A stretch of 64,000 nt of DNA from Paenibacillus sp. D2_2. Its GTDB lineage: Bacteria; Bacillota; Bacilli; Paenibacillales; Paenibacillaceae. Positions 1 through 8,922 of the stretch are shown one piece after another. The notes beneath the pieces are model-generated. The model was given only the letters and a program-made list of their open reading frames with translations, had not been told where the DNA came from and did no database searches. The position numbers and the translations under genes are program-made. The stretch is taken from positions 962,501-1,026,500 of the forward strand of contig NZ_CP133605.1 of assembly GCF_031199965.1 (NCBI RefSeq). Reading direction: 5' to 3'. Position 1 is the stretch's first letter, and every line of letters begins with the position of its first letter.

Positions 1-1083
<1,083 letters not shown>

Positions 1084-1181
1084 ATATTAAAATGCAAATG
1101 TAGTTTCGTATCCAGTTTTCAGGTGATCAAACATCTGAACGATTTTGAAGCAAGCTGTGTAAGCAGTAAGCACAAAATCCC

Positions 1182-1299
1182 GTTTGGTGGCGATGGCGGA
1201 GGGGTTCCACGCGTACCCATCCCGAACACGACCGTTAAGCCCTCTAGCGCCGATGGTACTTGGACCGAAGGGTCCTGGGAGAGTAGGAAGCCGCCAAGC
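1182..1299 (+). rRNA. 5S ribosomal RNA
   Basis: The 5' segment TTTGGTGGCGATGGCGGAGG and the 3' segment GGAAGCCGCCAAGC fit a Bacillus-type 5S rRNA of about 117 nt. It follows the 23S gene after a spacer of about 100 bp, giving the usual 23S-5S order, and is followed by a tRNA block. Confidence 0.93.
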
Positions 1300-1301
1300 G
1301 G

Positions 1302-1326
1302 AAACCCCTTAGGGGGATTTTTTTTC
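1302..1326 (+). terminator. Hairpin with T-run after 5S rRNA
   Basis: A short ACCCC/GGGG stem is followed directly by a run of nine T. It lies between 5S and the tRNA-Ile gene, so it may end part of the rRNA transcription. The tRNAs may also be co-transcribed by read-through. Confidence 0.5.
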
Positions 1327-1371
1327 GCTCAGTAAGATAAGATGGTACATAGCTATCTCTGACATCATTGA

Positions 1372-1449
<78 letters not shown>

Positions 1450-1496
1450 CTAAGTTAATATAATTTGATTTGTTTCATGTTTTATGGGTGAAATAT

Positions 1497-1572
1497 GGGG
1501 CCATAGCTCAGCTGGGAGAGCGCCTGCCTTGCAAGCAGGAGGTCAGCGGTTCGATCCCGCTTGGCTCCACCA
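1497..1572 (+). tRNA. tRNA-Ala (TGC)
   Basis: Cloverleaf with acceptor GGGGCCA/TGGCTCC, anticodon loop TTGCAAG and encoded CCA. Confidence 0.96.
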
Positions 1573-1576
1573 ATAT

Positions 1577-1649
1577 TCCCTGATAGCTCAGTTGGTAGAG
1601 CACTCGACTGTTAATCGAGTTGTCACAGGTTCGAGTCCTGTTCGGGGAG
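1577..1649 (+). tRNA. tRNA-Asn (GTT)
   Basis: Cloverleaf with acceptor TCCCTGA/TCGGGGA and anticodon loop CTGTTAA. The 3' CCA is not encoded: the sequence after the discriminator G is TCA, so CCA would have to be added enzymatically. Confidence 0.94.
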
Positions 1650-1720
1650 TCAAGTCCCAGAAAGGTGAAGATGTGCTTTGAAGCATATTCCGATTACTTT
1701 CTGGGGGCCCCAAACCATTT

Positions 1721-1812
1721 GGAGAGGTGTCCGAGTTGGCCGAAGGAGCACGATTGGAAATCGTGTAGGCGTCACAAGCGTCTCGAGGGTTCGAATCCCT
1801 CTCTCTCCGCCA
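1721..1812 (+). tRNA. tRNA-Ser (GGA)
   Basis: Class II tRNA with a long variable arm. The acceptor is GGAGAGG, the anticodon loop is TTGGAAA and CCA is encoded. Confidence 0.95.
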
Positions 1813-1844
1813 TAATTTTCTTAACAAGTTACATCTTATTGCAT

Positions 1845-1918
1845 GGCCCGTTGGTCAAGGGGTTAAGACACCTCCCTTTCACGGAGGTAACAGGGGTTCG
1901 AATCCCTACGGGTCACCA
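1845..1918 (+). tRNA. tRNA-Glu (TTC)
   Basis: Cloverleaf with acceptor GGCCCGT/ACGGGTC, anticodon loop CTTTCAC and encoded CCA. Its last 17 bases plus 8 bases of downstream flank are repeated about 122 bp further on (see the repeat entry). Confidence 0.95.
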
Positions 1919-2048
1919 CTTTCATTTAATGCTTCAAGTTGGGGATGAGAAGCCCTTAAGAGGGGATCGTCGGAGCATAAGCGTCGTTAGCAATAACATC
2001 GCAGTCTCGAACGAAGTGAGAGTATCCCTACGGGTCACCACTTTCATT
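1902..2048 (+). repeat. 25-bp direct repeat of tRNA-Glu 3' end enclosing 97 bp
   Basis: Positions 1902-1926 and 2024-2048 are identical: the last 17 bases of tRNA-Glu, including CCA, plus eight bases of flank. The enclosed 97 bp encode no tRNA and no convincing protein. A tRNA 3' end duplicated on the far side of extra DNA is the usual footprint of site-specific integration at a tRNA gene. It could also be a simple tandem duplication with divergence. No integrase is present. Confidence 0.8.
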
Positions 2049-2065
2049 ATATGATCCATAAATAT

Positions 2066-2141
2066 GGAGGCTTAGCTCAGCTGGGAGAGCATCTGCCTTA
2101 CAAGCAGAGGGTCAGCGGTTCGATCCCGTTAGCCTCCACCA
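2066..2141 (+). tRNA. tRNA-Val (TAC)
   Basis: Cloverleaf with acceptor GGAGGCT/AGCCTCC, anticodon loop CTTACAA and encoded CCA. Confidence 0.95.
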
Positions 2142-2158
2142 TATTTACTTATAATTGA

Positions 2159-2231
<73 letters not shown>

Positions 2232-2268
2232 TTAGCTTCAATCTTAACAACTCAACTAACAATATTAT

Positions 2269-2345
2269 GGCGGTCGTGGCGAAGGGGTTAACGCACCGGA
2301 TTGTGGCTCCGGCACTCGTGGGTTCAAGTCCCATCGATCGCCCCA
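2269..2345 (+). tRNA. tRNA-His (GTG)
   Basis: Cloverleaf with the extra 5' G at -1 facing C73, anticodon loop TTGTGGC and encoded CCA. Confidence 0.95.
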
Positions 2346-2367
2346 TTTATTCTTAAAAATGAGTTAT

Positions 2368-2442
2368 TGGGGATTAGCCAAGCGGTAAGGCAACGGACTT
2401 TGACTCCGTCACTCATAGGTTCGAATCCTATATCCCCAGCCA
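2368..2442 (+). tRNA. tRNA-Gln (TTG)
   Basis: Cloverleaf with acceptor TGGGGAT/ATCCCCA, anticodon loop TTTGACT and encoded CCA. Confidence 0.95.
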
Positions 2443-2449
2443 TTTATAT

Positions 2450-2525
2450 GAGCCATTAGCTCAGTTGGTAGAGCACCTGACTTTTAATCAGGGTGTCGAA
2501 GGTTCGAGTCCTTCATGGCTCACCA
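2450..2525 (+). tRNA. tRNA-Lys (TTT)
   Basis: Cloverleaf with acceptor GAGCCAT/ATGGCTC, anticodon loop CTTTTAA and encoded CCA. Confidence 0.96.
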
Positions 2526-2556
2526 GTATACTCATCCGAGTATATAGTGTGATTGT

Positions 2557-2640
2557 GCGCGTGTGGCGGAATTGGCAGACGCACTAGACTTAGGATCTAG
2601 CGTCTTTGACGTGGGGGTTCAAGTCCCTCCACGCGCACCA
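2557..2640 (+). tRNA. tRNA-Leu (TAG)
   Basis: Class II tRNA with a long variable arm. Acceptor GCGCGTG/CACGCGC, anticodon loop CTTAGGA and encoded CCA. Last tRNA of the first cluster. Confidence 0.95.
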
Positions 2641-2659
2641 TAATAAGTAATAGACAAGT

Positions 2660-2689
2660 TCTCAAGTTAATTCTTGAGAGCTTTTTTTT
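2660..2689 (+). terminator. Terminator of the rRNA-tRNA cluster
   Basis: Perfect 7-bp stem TCTCAAG/CTTGAGA with a 6-nt loop, followed by GC and eight T. It sits 20 bp after tRNA-Leu and ends the whole stable-RNA operon. Confidence 0.88.
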
Positions 2690-3019
2690 ATGGGATATGA
2701 TGACTTTCATAGTGCCGTCTATTCCGTTCACATTACGCAAAAATTCTTGGATCATTACAGGTATAAACGATATCACTATCTAGTCGTAAAATATATAAAA
2801 ATAGTAAAAAAATTCAAATAAAAAGAGCATTTTTTAGGATTTTTTCCATCAATTACTTGTTATTATCCCTATTATAAATGTTATAATCAATTGGATTCGC
2901 TTACATAAATTTTTATTAACATACATTTAATAAAAATCTGGTATGATGGTTATTGTTTGAGAATACGGAATATCCGAGCTTGCAAACAAAACTAATTTCT
3001 CTATGGGGGTTAAAGAAAA
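2690..3019 (+). other. AT-rich leader before phnD
   Basis: No gene is seen here. A TATGAT hexamer at 2942-2947 is a plausible -10 site. Upstream, TTAACA (2916-2921) and TTAATA (2927-2932) are spaced by five bases, like half-sites of a Bacillus PhoP box, but a full four-repeat box is not present. The ribosome site GGGGG at 3005-3009 precedes the GTG start of phnD. Confidence 0.35.
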
Positions 3020-4087
3020 GTGAAGAAAAAATTGATGCTTCTTGCTGTGTTTACTTTGGCTGTTGGATTGCTCGCAGGATGCGGTTCGAGCAACAACTCA
3101 TCGAAAAGCGACTCCGCTAATTCCGGAAATGCGGGATCTGGGTCTAAAGAAATTAAAGAGCTAAAGATCAGCTTTGTTCCGTCCAAAGATCCAGGAGAAA
3201 TTATTACTGCGACAGATCCGCTTAAAGACCTTCTGAAGAAACAATTGGCTACTGAAGGCTATGATGTGGGTAAAGTAAGTATTGATGTCGGAACGAACTA
3301 TGAAGCTGTAGGGGAAGCATTGACGGCTGGTTCAACAGATATCGGATTTATTCCAGGCGGTACTTATGTGTTGTATGATGACGGCGCAGACGTTATTTTG
3401 ACGGCTACTCGCGCTGGTTTGTCCAACGATTCGGACAACCCTAAAGATTGGAATGACAACAAACCGACAGCACCGACAGCAGACCAAACCAATCATTATC
3501 GCGCACTGTTCATTGCTGGTCCTTCCGCGAAAGGACAAGAACTGGCAGCTAAAGTGAACAATGGCGAACAATTGACTTGGGATGATTTGAACAGCGCAAA
3601 CTGGTCAATCATGTCCACTTCTTCACCAGCTGGTTACATCTATCCAACTTTGTGGCTACAAGATCATTATCAAAAGAGCCTAACGGATCTGTCTCACGTT
3701 GTAACCTCAGATTCTTACGGTAGCGCGTTTGCGCGTCTGGCTAATGGTCAAACGGATGTACTCGTTAGCTATGCCGATGCTAGAAGAGATTTTGAGAAGC
3801 AATGGTCTTCGGATTTCAGCCGTGACAAATCGATTTGGGATGAAACGAACGTAATTGGCGTAACGCAAGGGATTTATAACGATACAATTAGCGTCAGCAA
3901 GAACGATCCGATTATGACCGACGACTTCAAAGCCGCTCTTCAAAAAGCATTCAAAGATATCGCGCAAACAGAAGAAGGTAAGAAGGTTATTGCGATCTAC
4001 ACCCATGAAGGCTACCAAGATGCAAAATCTGCCGACTACGATGGTGAGAGAAAAGCTCAAGATCTGGTTAGAAGCTTGAAGAAGTAA
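3020..4087 (+). CDS. phnD: Phosphonate/phosphite-type ABC transporter binding lipoprotein PhnD
   Basis: Membrane-anchored binding protein (355 aa) that captures phosphonate, phosphite or a related oxyanion outside the cell. Residues 1-21 form a lipoprotein signal ending in the lipobox LLAGC, with Cys21 the lipidated residue. A Ser/Asn/Gly-rich linker follows. The mature domain opens with KISFVPSKDPGEI and has the GTNYEAVGEAL and IGFIPGGTYV segments typical of the PhnD family. The start is GTG, set by GGGGG ten bases upstream. It heads an operon with an ATPase and two permeases. No C-P lyase gene is in the window, so the exact ligand is open. Confidence 0.88.
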   Translation: MKKKLMLLAVFTLAVGLLAGCGSSNNSSKSDSANSGNAGSGSKEIKELKISFVPSKDPGEIITATDPLKDLLKKQLATEGYDVGKVSIDVGTNYEAVGEALTAGSTDIGFIPGGTYVLYDDGADVILTATRAGLSNDSDNPKDWNDNKPTAPTADQTNHYRALFIAGPSAKGQELAAKVNNGEQLTWDDLNSANWSIMSTSSPAGYIYPTLWLQDHYQKSLTDLSHVVTSDSYGSAFARLANGQTDVLVSYADARRDFEKQWSSDFSRDKSIWDETNVIGVTQGIYNDTISVSKNDPIMTDDFKAALQKAFKDIAQTEEGKKVIAIYTHEGYQDAKSADYDGERKAQDLVRSLKK

Positions 4088-4120
4088 ATGCAAGTCCGAT
4101 AGCTAATTTGTACTTTTCAA

Positions 4121-4159
4121 GAAAAGATGAGTGCACCGATACGATGCTCTCATCTTTTC
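4121..4159 (+). other. Perfect hairpin between phnD and phnC
   Basis: An 11-bp perfect inverted repeat (GAAAAGATGAG at 4121-4131 and CTCATCTTTTC at 4149-4159) with a 17-nt loop lies just after phnD. It is followed by only a weak T-rich stretch. It probably protects the phnD message or attenuates the downstream genes, since binding proteins are made in excess over the rest of an ABC importer. Confidence 0.6.
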
Positions 4160-4185
4160 CTACTCTAAAGAATTGGGGTATTTCC

Positions 4186-4968
4186 ATGATTGAGTTTAAA
4201 AATGTGGAAAAGAAATATGCCAATGGCACGACAGCTTTGCAGAACATTAATTTGAAAATTGAGCAAGGCGAATTTGTCGCGGTCATCGGTCTTTCCGGTG
4301 CAGGTAAATCAACTTTGATTCGATGCATCAACCGTATGCATGATATTACAGAGGGTCAATTGAAGGTAGACGACGTCGATGTAGCGAAATTGAAAGGAAA
4401 GCAAATTCGTAAGTTTCGCAGAAGAATAGGGATGATATTTCAATCCTTCAACTTAGTGACCCGAACAACCGTTATTAAGAATGTTATGGTGTCCTTTGTA
4501 CCAGACCTGCCGTGGTGGCGCAAGCTGACAGGTATATTTACCAAGGAGCAGAAGATCAAAGCATTGGAAGCACTCGATAAAGTAGGAATCTTGGACAAAG
4601 CTTTCATTCGTGTAGATCAACTGTCGGGCGGACAGCAGCAACGGGTTGCTTTGGCACGTACGCTGGCTCAGAATCCCGACATCATTTTGGCGGACGAGCC
4701 GATTGCTTCCTTGGACCCTGTGACATCCAAGCTTGTCATGGACGATTTTAAGAGAATCAATAAAGATATGAACATTTCCGTCATTATGAACATCCACCAT
4801 GTGGAGATTGCCCTAGAATATTGCGATCGGATTATCGGAATCCGCAAGGGAGCAGTTGTTTTTGACGGTGAATCCAGCAAGGTTACACAGGAAATTTTAG
4901 ATGATATTTACGGCGGCAAAATGGAAGAAGTAAAAGCCTCATTGGAGGAGAAGTCGGCGAATGTATGA
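4186..4968 (+). CDS. phnC: Phosphonate-type ABC transporter ATPase PhnC
   Basis: Cytoplasmic ATPase (260 aa) that powers the PhnD-PhnE importer. It shows Walker A GLSGAGKST, the ABC signature LSGGQQQR, and Walker B ILADEPIASLD followed by the switch His in MNIHHVE. The start chosen is ATG 4186 (protein begins MIEFKNVEKKY) because GGGG lies about eight bases upstream and the family begins there. An upstream in-frame ATG would read through the intergenic hairpin. The 3' end overlaps phnE by eight bases, which indicates translational coupling. Confidence 0.9.
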   Translation: MIEFKNVEKKYANGTTALQNINLKIEQGEFVAVIGLSGAGKSTLIRCINRMHDITEGQLKVDDVDVAKLKGKQIRKFRRRIGMIFQSFNLVTRTTVIKNVMVSFVPDLPWWRKLTGIFTKEQKIKALEALDKVGILDKAFIRVDQLSGGQQQRVALARTLAQNPDIILADEPIASLDPVTSKLVMDDFKRINKDMNISVIMNIHHVEIALEYCDRIIGIRKGAVVFDGESSKVTQEILDDIYGGKMEEVKASLEEKSANV

Positions 4969-5776
4969 TAAAATTTTCCACCCTAAAGAAGTGGTGCTAC
5001 CAAACGGCAAAACCGTGCTGGAGAAAAGATCTCGAACTCCGCTCGTATTGTTGCTTCTCATTGTTGCGCTGATTCTATCCGTGAATTTTACGGATTTTAG
5101 TCTAAAGGTTTTGGTGCAAAGAATTGATAAATTTTTTGATATTATCGTTCAAATGGTACCGCCGAAGTGGTCCAGTTTTCCTGCCATATGGAAATCCTTG
5201 TTATCTACATTGCAGATGTCGTTGGTTGGTTCGATGATCGGGGCGCTGCTGTCTATACCTTTTGCTGTTTTAGCGTCTGCTAATATTGTTCGAAGCAAAA
5301 CTGTTGGGGTTGTCTTTAAGGTTATTCTTAGTTTGTTTAGAACGCTGCCTACGCTTGTGGTAGCTTTGATTGCCACTTTTGTATTTGGATTAGGACCTAC
5401 AGCGGGGGTCGTTGCCATCTTGTTATTTACCCTTTCATACGTAGGAAAATTGTTGTACGAGCAAATTGAAAATGCAGATATGGGTCCCTTTGAAGCGATG
5501 GAATCGATCGGAATGACCAGAATCCAGGCTTTTCGCTACGCAATCTTTCCTCAGGTGCTCCCAGGTTTTCTGTCCACCTCACTGTTTTGTTTCGAAGGGA
5601 ACGTTCGTTATGCGGCCATTCTCGGTTTCGTCGGAGCAGGGGGTATAGGACTTTTAATCAATGAAAATATCGGCTGGCGCGATTATTCTGGCCTAGGTAT
5701 GATTATTCTGGCGCTTGTCGTTACCGTATACTTGATCGAAACGGTTAGCGAGCACTTTAGAAAAAAGCTAATTTAA
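4961..5776 (+). CDS. phnE: Phosphonate-type ABC transporter permease PhnE, first copy
   Basis: Inner-membrane permease (271 aa) with about six hydrophobic segments and the binding-protein-dependent permease motif. The EAA-like loop reads FEAMESIGMTRIQAFRYAIFP, where the ATPase docks. The segment LGFVGAGGIGLLINENI near the C-terminus is typical of PhnE. It overlaps phnC and is followed 15 bp later by a second PhnE, so the channel is probably a heterodimer of the two. Confidence 0.88.
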   Translation: MYDKIFHPKEVVLPNGKTVLEKRSRTPLVLLLLIVALILSVNFTDFSLKVLVQRIDKFFDIIVQMVPPKWSSFPAIWKSLLSTLQMSLVGSMIGALLSIPFAVLASANIVRSKTVGVVFKVILSLFRTLPTLVVALIATFVFGLGPTAGVVAILLFTLSYVGKLLYEQIENADMGPFEAMESIGMTRIQAFRYAIFPQVLPGFLSTSLFCFEGNVRYAAILGFVGAGGIGLLINENIGWRDYSGLGMIILALVVTVYLIETVSEHFRKKLI

Positions 5777-5791
5777 GGAGAAGTTTGTGCT

Positions 5792-6600
5792 ATGACGACA
5801 GTAGAGAAGCAGCTTCTGGCTTCACCGCGCAATCATCGTTATATTCTGACCGTTACGTTCATCGTCATCATTCTTTTTATTTGGTCGATGACCGTTGTTA
5901 GCTTCAAGGATATGAACGCAGGCGGTATGAAGATTGCGCTTAATATTTTTAAAGGGATCATTCATCCGGATGTTGATCTTTTGTTTAATGCATCCAAGCA
6001 AAGCGTACCCTATTTGCTGTTGCAAACCTTAGCGATAGCTTTTCTGGGACGATTGTTGGTGCAGTTTTGTCCGTTCCACTTGCCTTCTTGGCAGCATCCA
6101 ATATCGTTCCCAAGCCGGTGTCTTGGCTGACAAGATTCCTGCTTATCATCATTCGGACCATTCCGGCGCTCGTGTACGGCCTGATGTTTATTCGTGTAAC
6201 GGGTCCTGGCCCGTTTGCGGGTGTGGTGACGATTGCCATAACCTCAATTGGGATGTTAGCTAAGCTGTACGTGGACGCGATTGAGGAGCTGGATACGCGG
6301 GTGCTGGAGTCGATGACTTCCATCGGCTGCACTACTTTTGAGAAAATCCGCTACGGTATTCTTCCGCAATTGTTATCGATTTTTCTATCGGTCACGATTT
6401 ATCGGTTTGATATGAATATGCGCGAAGCTTCGATTCTTGGCTTGGTCGCAGCCGGAGGGATCGGCGCGCCGCTGCTCAATGCCATGAACAGTTACAAATG
6501 GAACCAGGTCGGCTCCATCTTGATCGGCCTCGTGGTGCTCATATTGTTAATCGAATTGATCTCCAATAAGCTCCGTGCAAGATTGATTAAGGGAGTTTAA
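5792..6600 (+). CDS. phnE: Phosphonate-type ABC permease PhnE, second copy (frameshifted as read)
   Basis: Second membrane permease of the importer, about 269 aa when restored. Residues 1-85 read in one frame up to LQTLAIAFLG, then the sequence continues in another frame as TIVGAVLSVPLAFLAASNIV. One base is missing at the GGG run near 6046-6048. The EAA loop (LESMTSIGCTTFEKIRYGI) and the final LGLVAAGGIG segment are intact. All other conserved parts are preserved, so I infer either a sequence error or a very recent mutation. Confidence 0.82.
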
Positions 6601-6625
6601 GATAGACAGGTCGTATCTGTATCAT

Positions 6626-6675
6626 AAAAAAGAACCTTCAACGCCACTTTTTAGTGGATTTGAAGGTTCTTTTGC
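6626..6675. terminator. Bidirectional terminator between phnE and the nucleotidase
   Basis: An 11-bp stem (AGAACCTTCAA at 6631-6641, TTGAAGGTTCT at 6660-6670) has A-rich sequence on the left and T-rich sequence on the right. It can end the rightward phn operon and the leftward nucleotidase gene. Confidence 0.85.
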
Positions 6676-8274
6676 TTATTTAACGGGATAGACGACTTTC
6701 CAGTTATGGTCGCAGGTGGCGTGAATGACACGCTGCTTCATAATATAGTCGGCCAGAATTTCCGTCATATCCGTCGGAATCTCTCGTACGATCGGCTTGT
6801 CCTTGATCATGTCGAAGTTTCCTCCACCGCCCGAGCGATAGCTGTTCATGACGACGTCGAAGGAAGCTTCGGGATCTAATGGTACGCCATTTTGCTCAAG
6901 CTTAGTTACACGCCTACCCTCCGGCATCGAAATATCCAGCTCATACTCAATACCTTCCCACATATCGTAATTAAAGTGCTGTGGCTTCGGCTCCAGATAA
7001 GATGTAGAGACCTGTAGTGTCCCTGTCTGCTCATTTAGAGTGAAGTAGCGGGCATTCTGTTCAAGAGCCTCTCTGATATCTTGTCCGGACAGACGGACGA
7101 CTTTAAGCGTATTAGGATAAATATAGTTAGAGACGACATCGCGCATCGTAATTTGATCGGTAAAACCTCTGGCCTCATTGGTGAAAATGGCTGCACACGA
7201 TATTTCGGCTTCGGTCACTTCCATTTGCACTCGGTTAACGAACTCCGTGAACGAGTGATCAGCCTGCCGCGCCGCGAATGGGTCAGGTATCGACATATCT
7301 CCCTCGGCTGAACCAATCGGTTGATCCAACCATGCTTGTGTCTTCTGTTCATCCTCTGCGAACATGGTGAGCAGTTCCTCATCCGCACTTATCGAGTTAT
7401 CCAGGTGAAGCAACTGGGCTGTTTTGTGTCGAATCGTCCAGGAGCCATCTTGCGTTGGTTCGAATTCCAGCTGGACTTTGGCGATGGATTGACCAGCGAA
7501 TCCTGGCTGAGCAAATGCGACACCGTTTAGTTCGCCTGCAAGAAGTCGATGCTGATGGCCTGTTAGAAGGACGTCTACGCCTTCCAGACGCGTACACATC
7601 TCGTAACCTTGGTTCTCCCCGGTAAGTGGTTCAGTTGGCTCTCCAGTGGCCGGATCGCGCTCAAAACCGCCATGATAGCAGAGGACAAGGGCATCGGGAC
7701 TCTCGGATGTACGAATCTGGTTAACCCAGTACTGTGCAGTCTCTAGTGCATCTTTAAAGGCTAGCCCCGCAATATTATTGGGTTCTTCCCAGTTTGGAAT
7801 ATAGTGTGTGGTTACGCCAAGGACGGCAATGCGAATTCCCTCAGGCATGTCGAAGATCTTGTAAGGCTGTCCGAAAGCGGGTTGACCGTCCGTCTCGTTA
7901 ACGATATTGGCCGATAACCATGGACAATTGGAAGCATCGACTGCGCGGCCTAACAAATCCAGCCCGTAATTGAATTCGTGATTGCCGAACACAGCCGCAT
8001 CGTATTGAAGTGCATTAAGCGCTCTTGCGGCAGGATGGATACCGCCTCCATCGTATTTGGCGTAATGGTACATAAACGGCGTACCCTGTAAAATATCCCC
8101 GTTGTCGAGCAGCAGCAGCGCCGGATTATCGGTTCTCTCCTGATGAATGATGCTAGATAGCTTAGCGAGTCCAAGCGGCTTGTCTCCAGGGCCACGGTAA
8201 TCAGTTGGATAGATGTGGCCATGTATATCGCTCGTTTCTAATAACGTAATTGTAACGGATGCTGGCGAGTTCAA
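6676..8274 (-). CDS. 5'-nucleotidase / 2',3'-cyclic phosphodiesterase family metallophosphatase
   Basis: UshA/YfkN-like enzyme (532 aa) that hydrolyses nucleotides or related phosphoesters. The N-terminal calcineurin-like domain shows ETSDIHGHIYP, GNHEFNYG and LTGHQHR, the two-metal ligands. The C-terminal half, from about residue 330, is the 5'-nucleotidase substrate domain with MRDVVSNYIYPNTLKVV and MNSYRSGGGGNFDM. No signal peptide is seen, so it is probably cytosolic. I chose the TTG at 8272-8274, preceded by AGGGGGA about nine bases upstream. The longer ATG start would add 35 poorly conserved residues. It stands alone, convergent with the phn operon. Confidence 0.87.
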   Translation of the reverse strand: MNSPASVTITLLETSDIHGHIYPTDYRGPGDKPLGLAKLSSIIHQERTDNPALLLLDNGDILQGTPFMYHYAKYDGGGIHPAARALNALQYDAAVFGNHEFNYGLDLLGRAVDASNCPWLSANIVNETDGQPAFGQPYKIFDMPEGIRIAVLGVTTHYIPNWEEPNNIAGLAFKDALETAQYWVNQIRTSESPDALVLCYHGGFERDPATGEPTEPLTGENQGYEMCTRLEGVDVLLTGHQHRLLAGELNGVAFAQPGFAGQSIAKVQLEFEPTQDGSWTIRHKTAQLLHLDNSISADEELLTMFAEDEQKTQAWLDQPIGSAEGDMSIPDPFAARQADHSFTEFVNRVQMEVTEAEISCAAIFTNEARGFTDQITMRDVVSNYIYPNTLKVVRLSGQDIREALEQNARYFTLNEQTGTLQVSTSYLEPKPQHFNYDMWEGIEYELDISMPEGRRVTKLEQNGVPLDPEASFDVVMNSYRSGGGGNFDMIKDKPIVREIPTDMTEILADYIMKQRVIHATCDHNWKVVYPVK

Positions 8275-8445
8275 TTCTATGTTTCCCCCTACGTAAATGA
8301 AATTACATCTTAATATCTTTATAATAGTATAACAAATTGAAATAAAGGATGGTCGATAATTTTTCAAAAAAGCTTGCAATGCTATGGAATACCTGGTATT
8401 ATATTTCTTGCCGCTAAAAAGCGGAATTGCTTACTTTATTGATAT

Positions 8446-8520
8446 GCGGACGTGGCTCAGCGGTAGAGCATCGCCTTGCCAAGGCGAGGGTCGCGGGTTC
8501 GATTCCCGTCGTCCGCTCCA
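8446..8520 (+). tRNA. tRNA-Gly (GCC)
   Basis: Cloverleaf with acceptor GCGGACG/CGTCCGC, anticodon loop TTGCCAA and encoded CCA. First of a four-tRNA cluster. Confidence 0.95.
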
Positions 8521-8529
8521 TCTAAATAT

Positions 8530-8606
8530 GCGCCCTTAGCTCAGCTGGATAGAGCGTTTGACTACGAATCAAAAGGTCAGGAGTTCGAATCTCTTAGGGC
8601 GCGCCA
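8530..8606 (+). tRNA. tRNA-Arg (ACG)
   Basis: Cloverleaf with acceptor GCGCCCT/AGGGCGC, anticodon loop CTACGAA and encoded CCA. Confidence 0.95.
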
Positions 8607-8633
8607 TTTAATCAAATAGCAGCAAATTTTTCT

Positions 8634-8710
8634 CGGGATGTAGCTCAGCTTGGTAGAGCACCTGGTTTGGGACCAGGGGGTCGCATGTTCAAATCGTGTC
8701 ATCCCGACCA
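8634..8710 (+). tRNA. tRNA-Pro (TGG)
   Basis: Cloverleaf with acceptor CGGGATG/CATCCCG, anticodon loop TTTGGGA and encoded CCA. Confidence 0.95.
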
Positions 8711-8716
8711 TCATTT

Positions 8717-8787
8717 GCGGGTGTAGTTCAATGGTAGAACTCCAGCCTTCCAAGCTGGTAGCGTGGGTTCGATTCCCATCACCCGCT
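8717..8787 (+). tRNA. tRNA-Gly (TCC)
   Basis: Cloverleaf with acceptor GCGGGTG/CACCCGC, anticodon loop CTTCCAA. CCA is not encoded; the sequence after the discriminator T is TCG. Confidence 0.94.
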
Positions 8788-8797
8788 TCGCTATAAG

Positions 8798-8842
8798 ACA
8801 AACAAAAAAACCTTGCGCCGCAAGGTTTTTTTGTTTGTTTAA
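8798..8842. terminator. Bidirectional terminator after the second tRNA cluster
   Basis: A long hairpin with core CCTTGCG/CGCAAGG is flanked by an A-run on the left and a T-run on the right, extended by the pairing arms AAACAAA and TTTGTTT. It can end the tRNA transcript and act for the leftward sulfatase gene. Confidence 0.88.
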
Positions 8843-8922
8843 TTTTGACACACGTTTGTTCATGCGTTGATCTGTTGCAGCAGCCCAATCAGGGCTGCTG
8901 CACGTGATACGTGACCAGAGTA

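Noticed and set aside
2901..2932. Full PhoP box before phnD
   Set aside because: Only two degenerate TTAACA-like half-sites with correct spacing are present; four would be expected.
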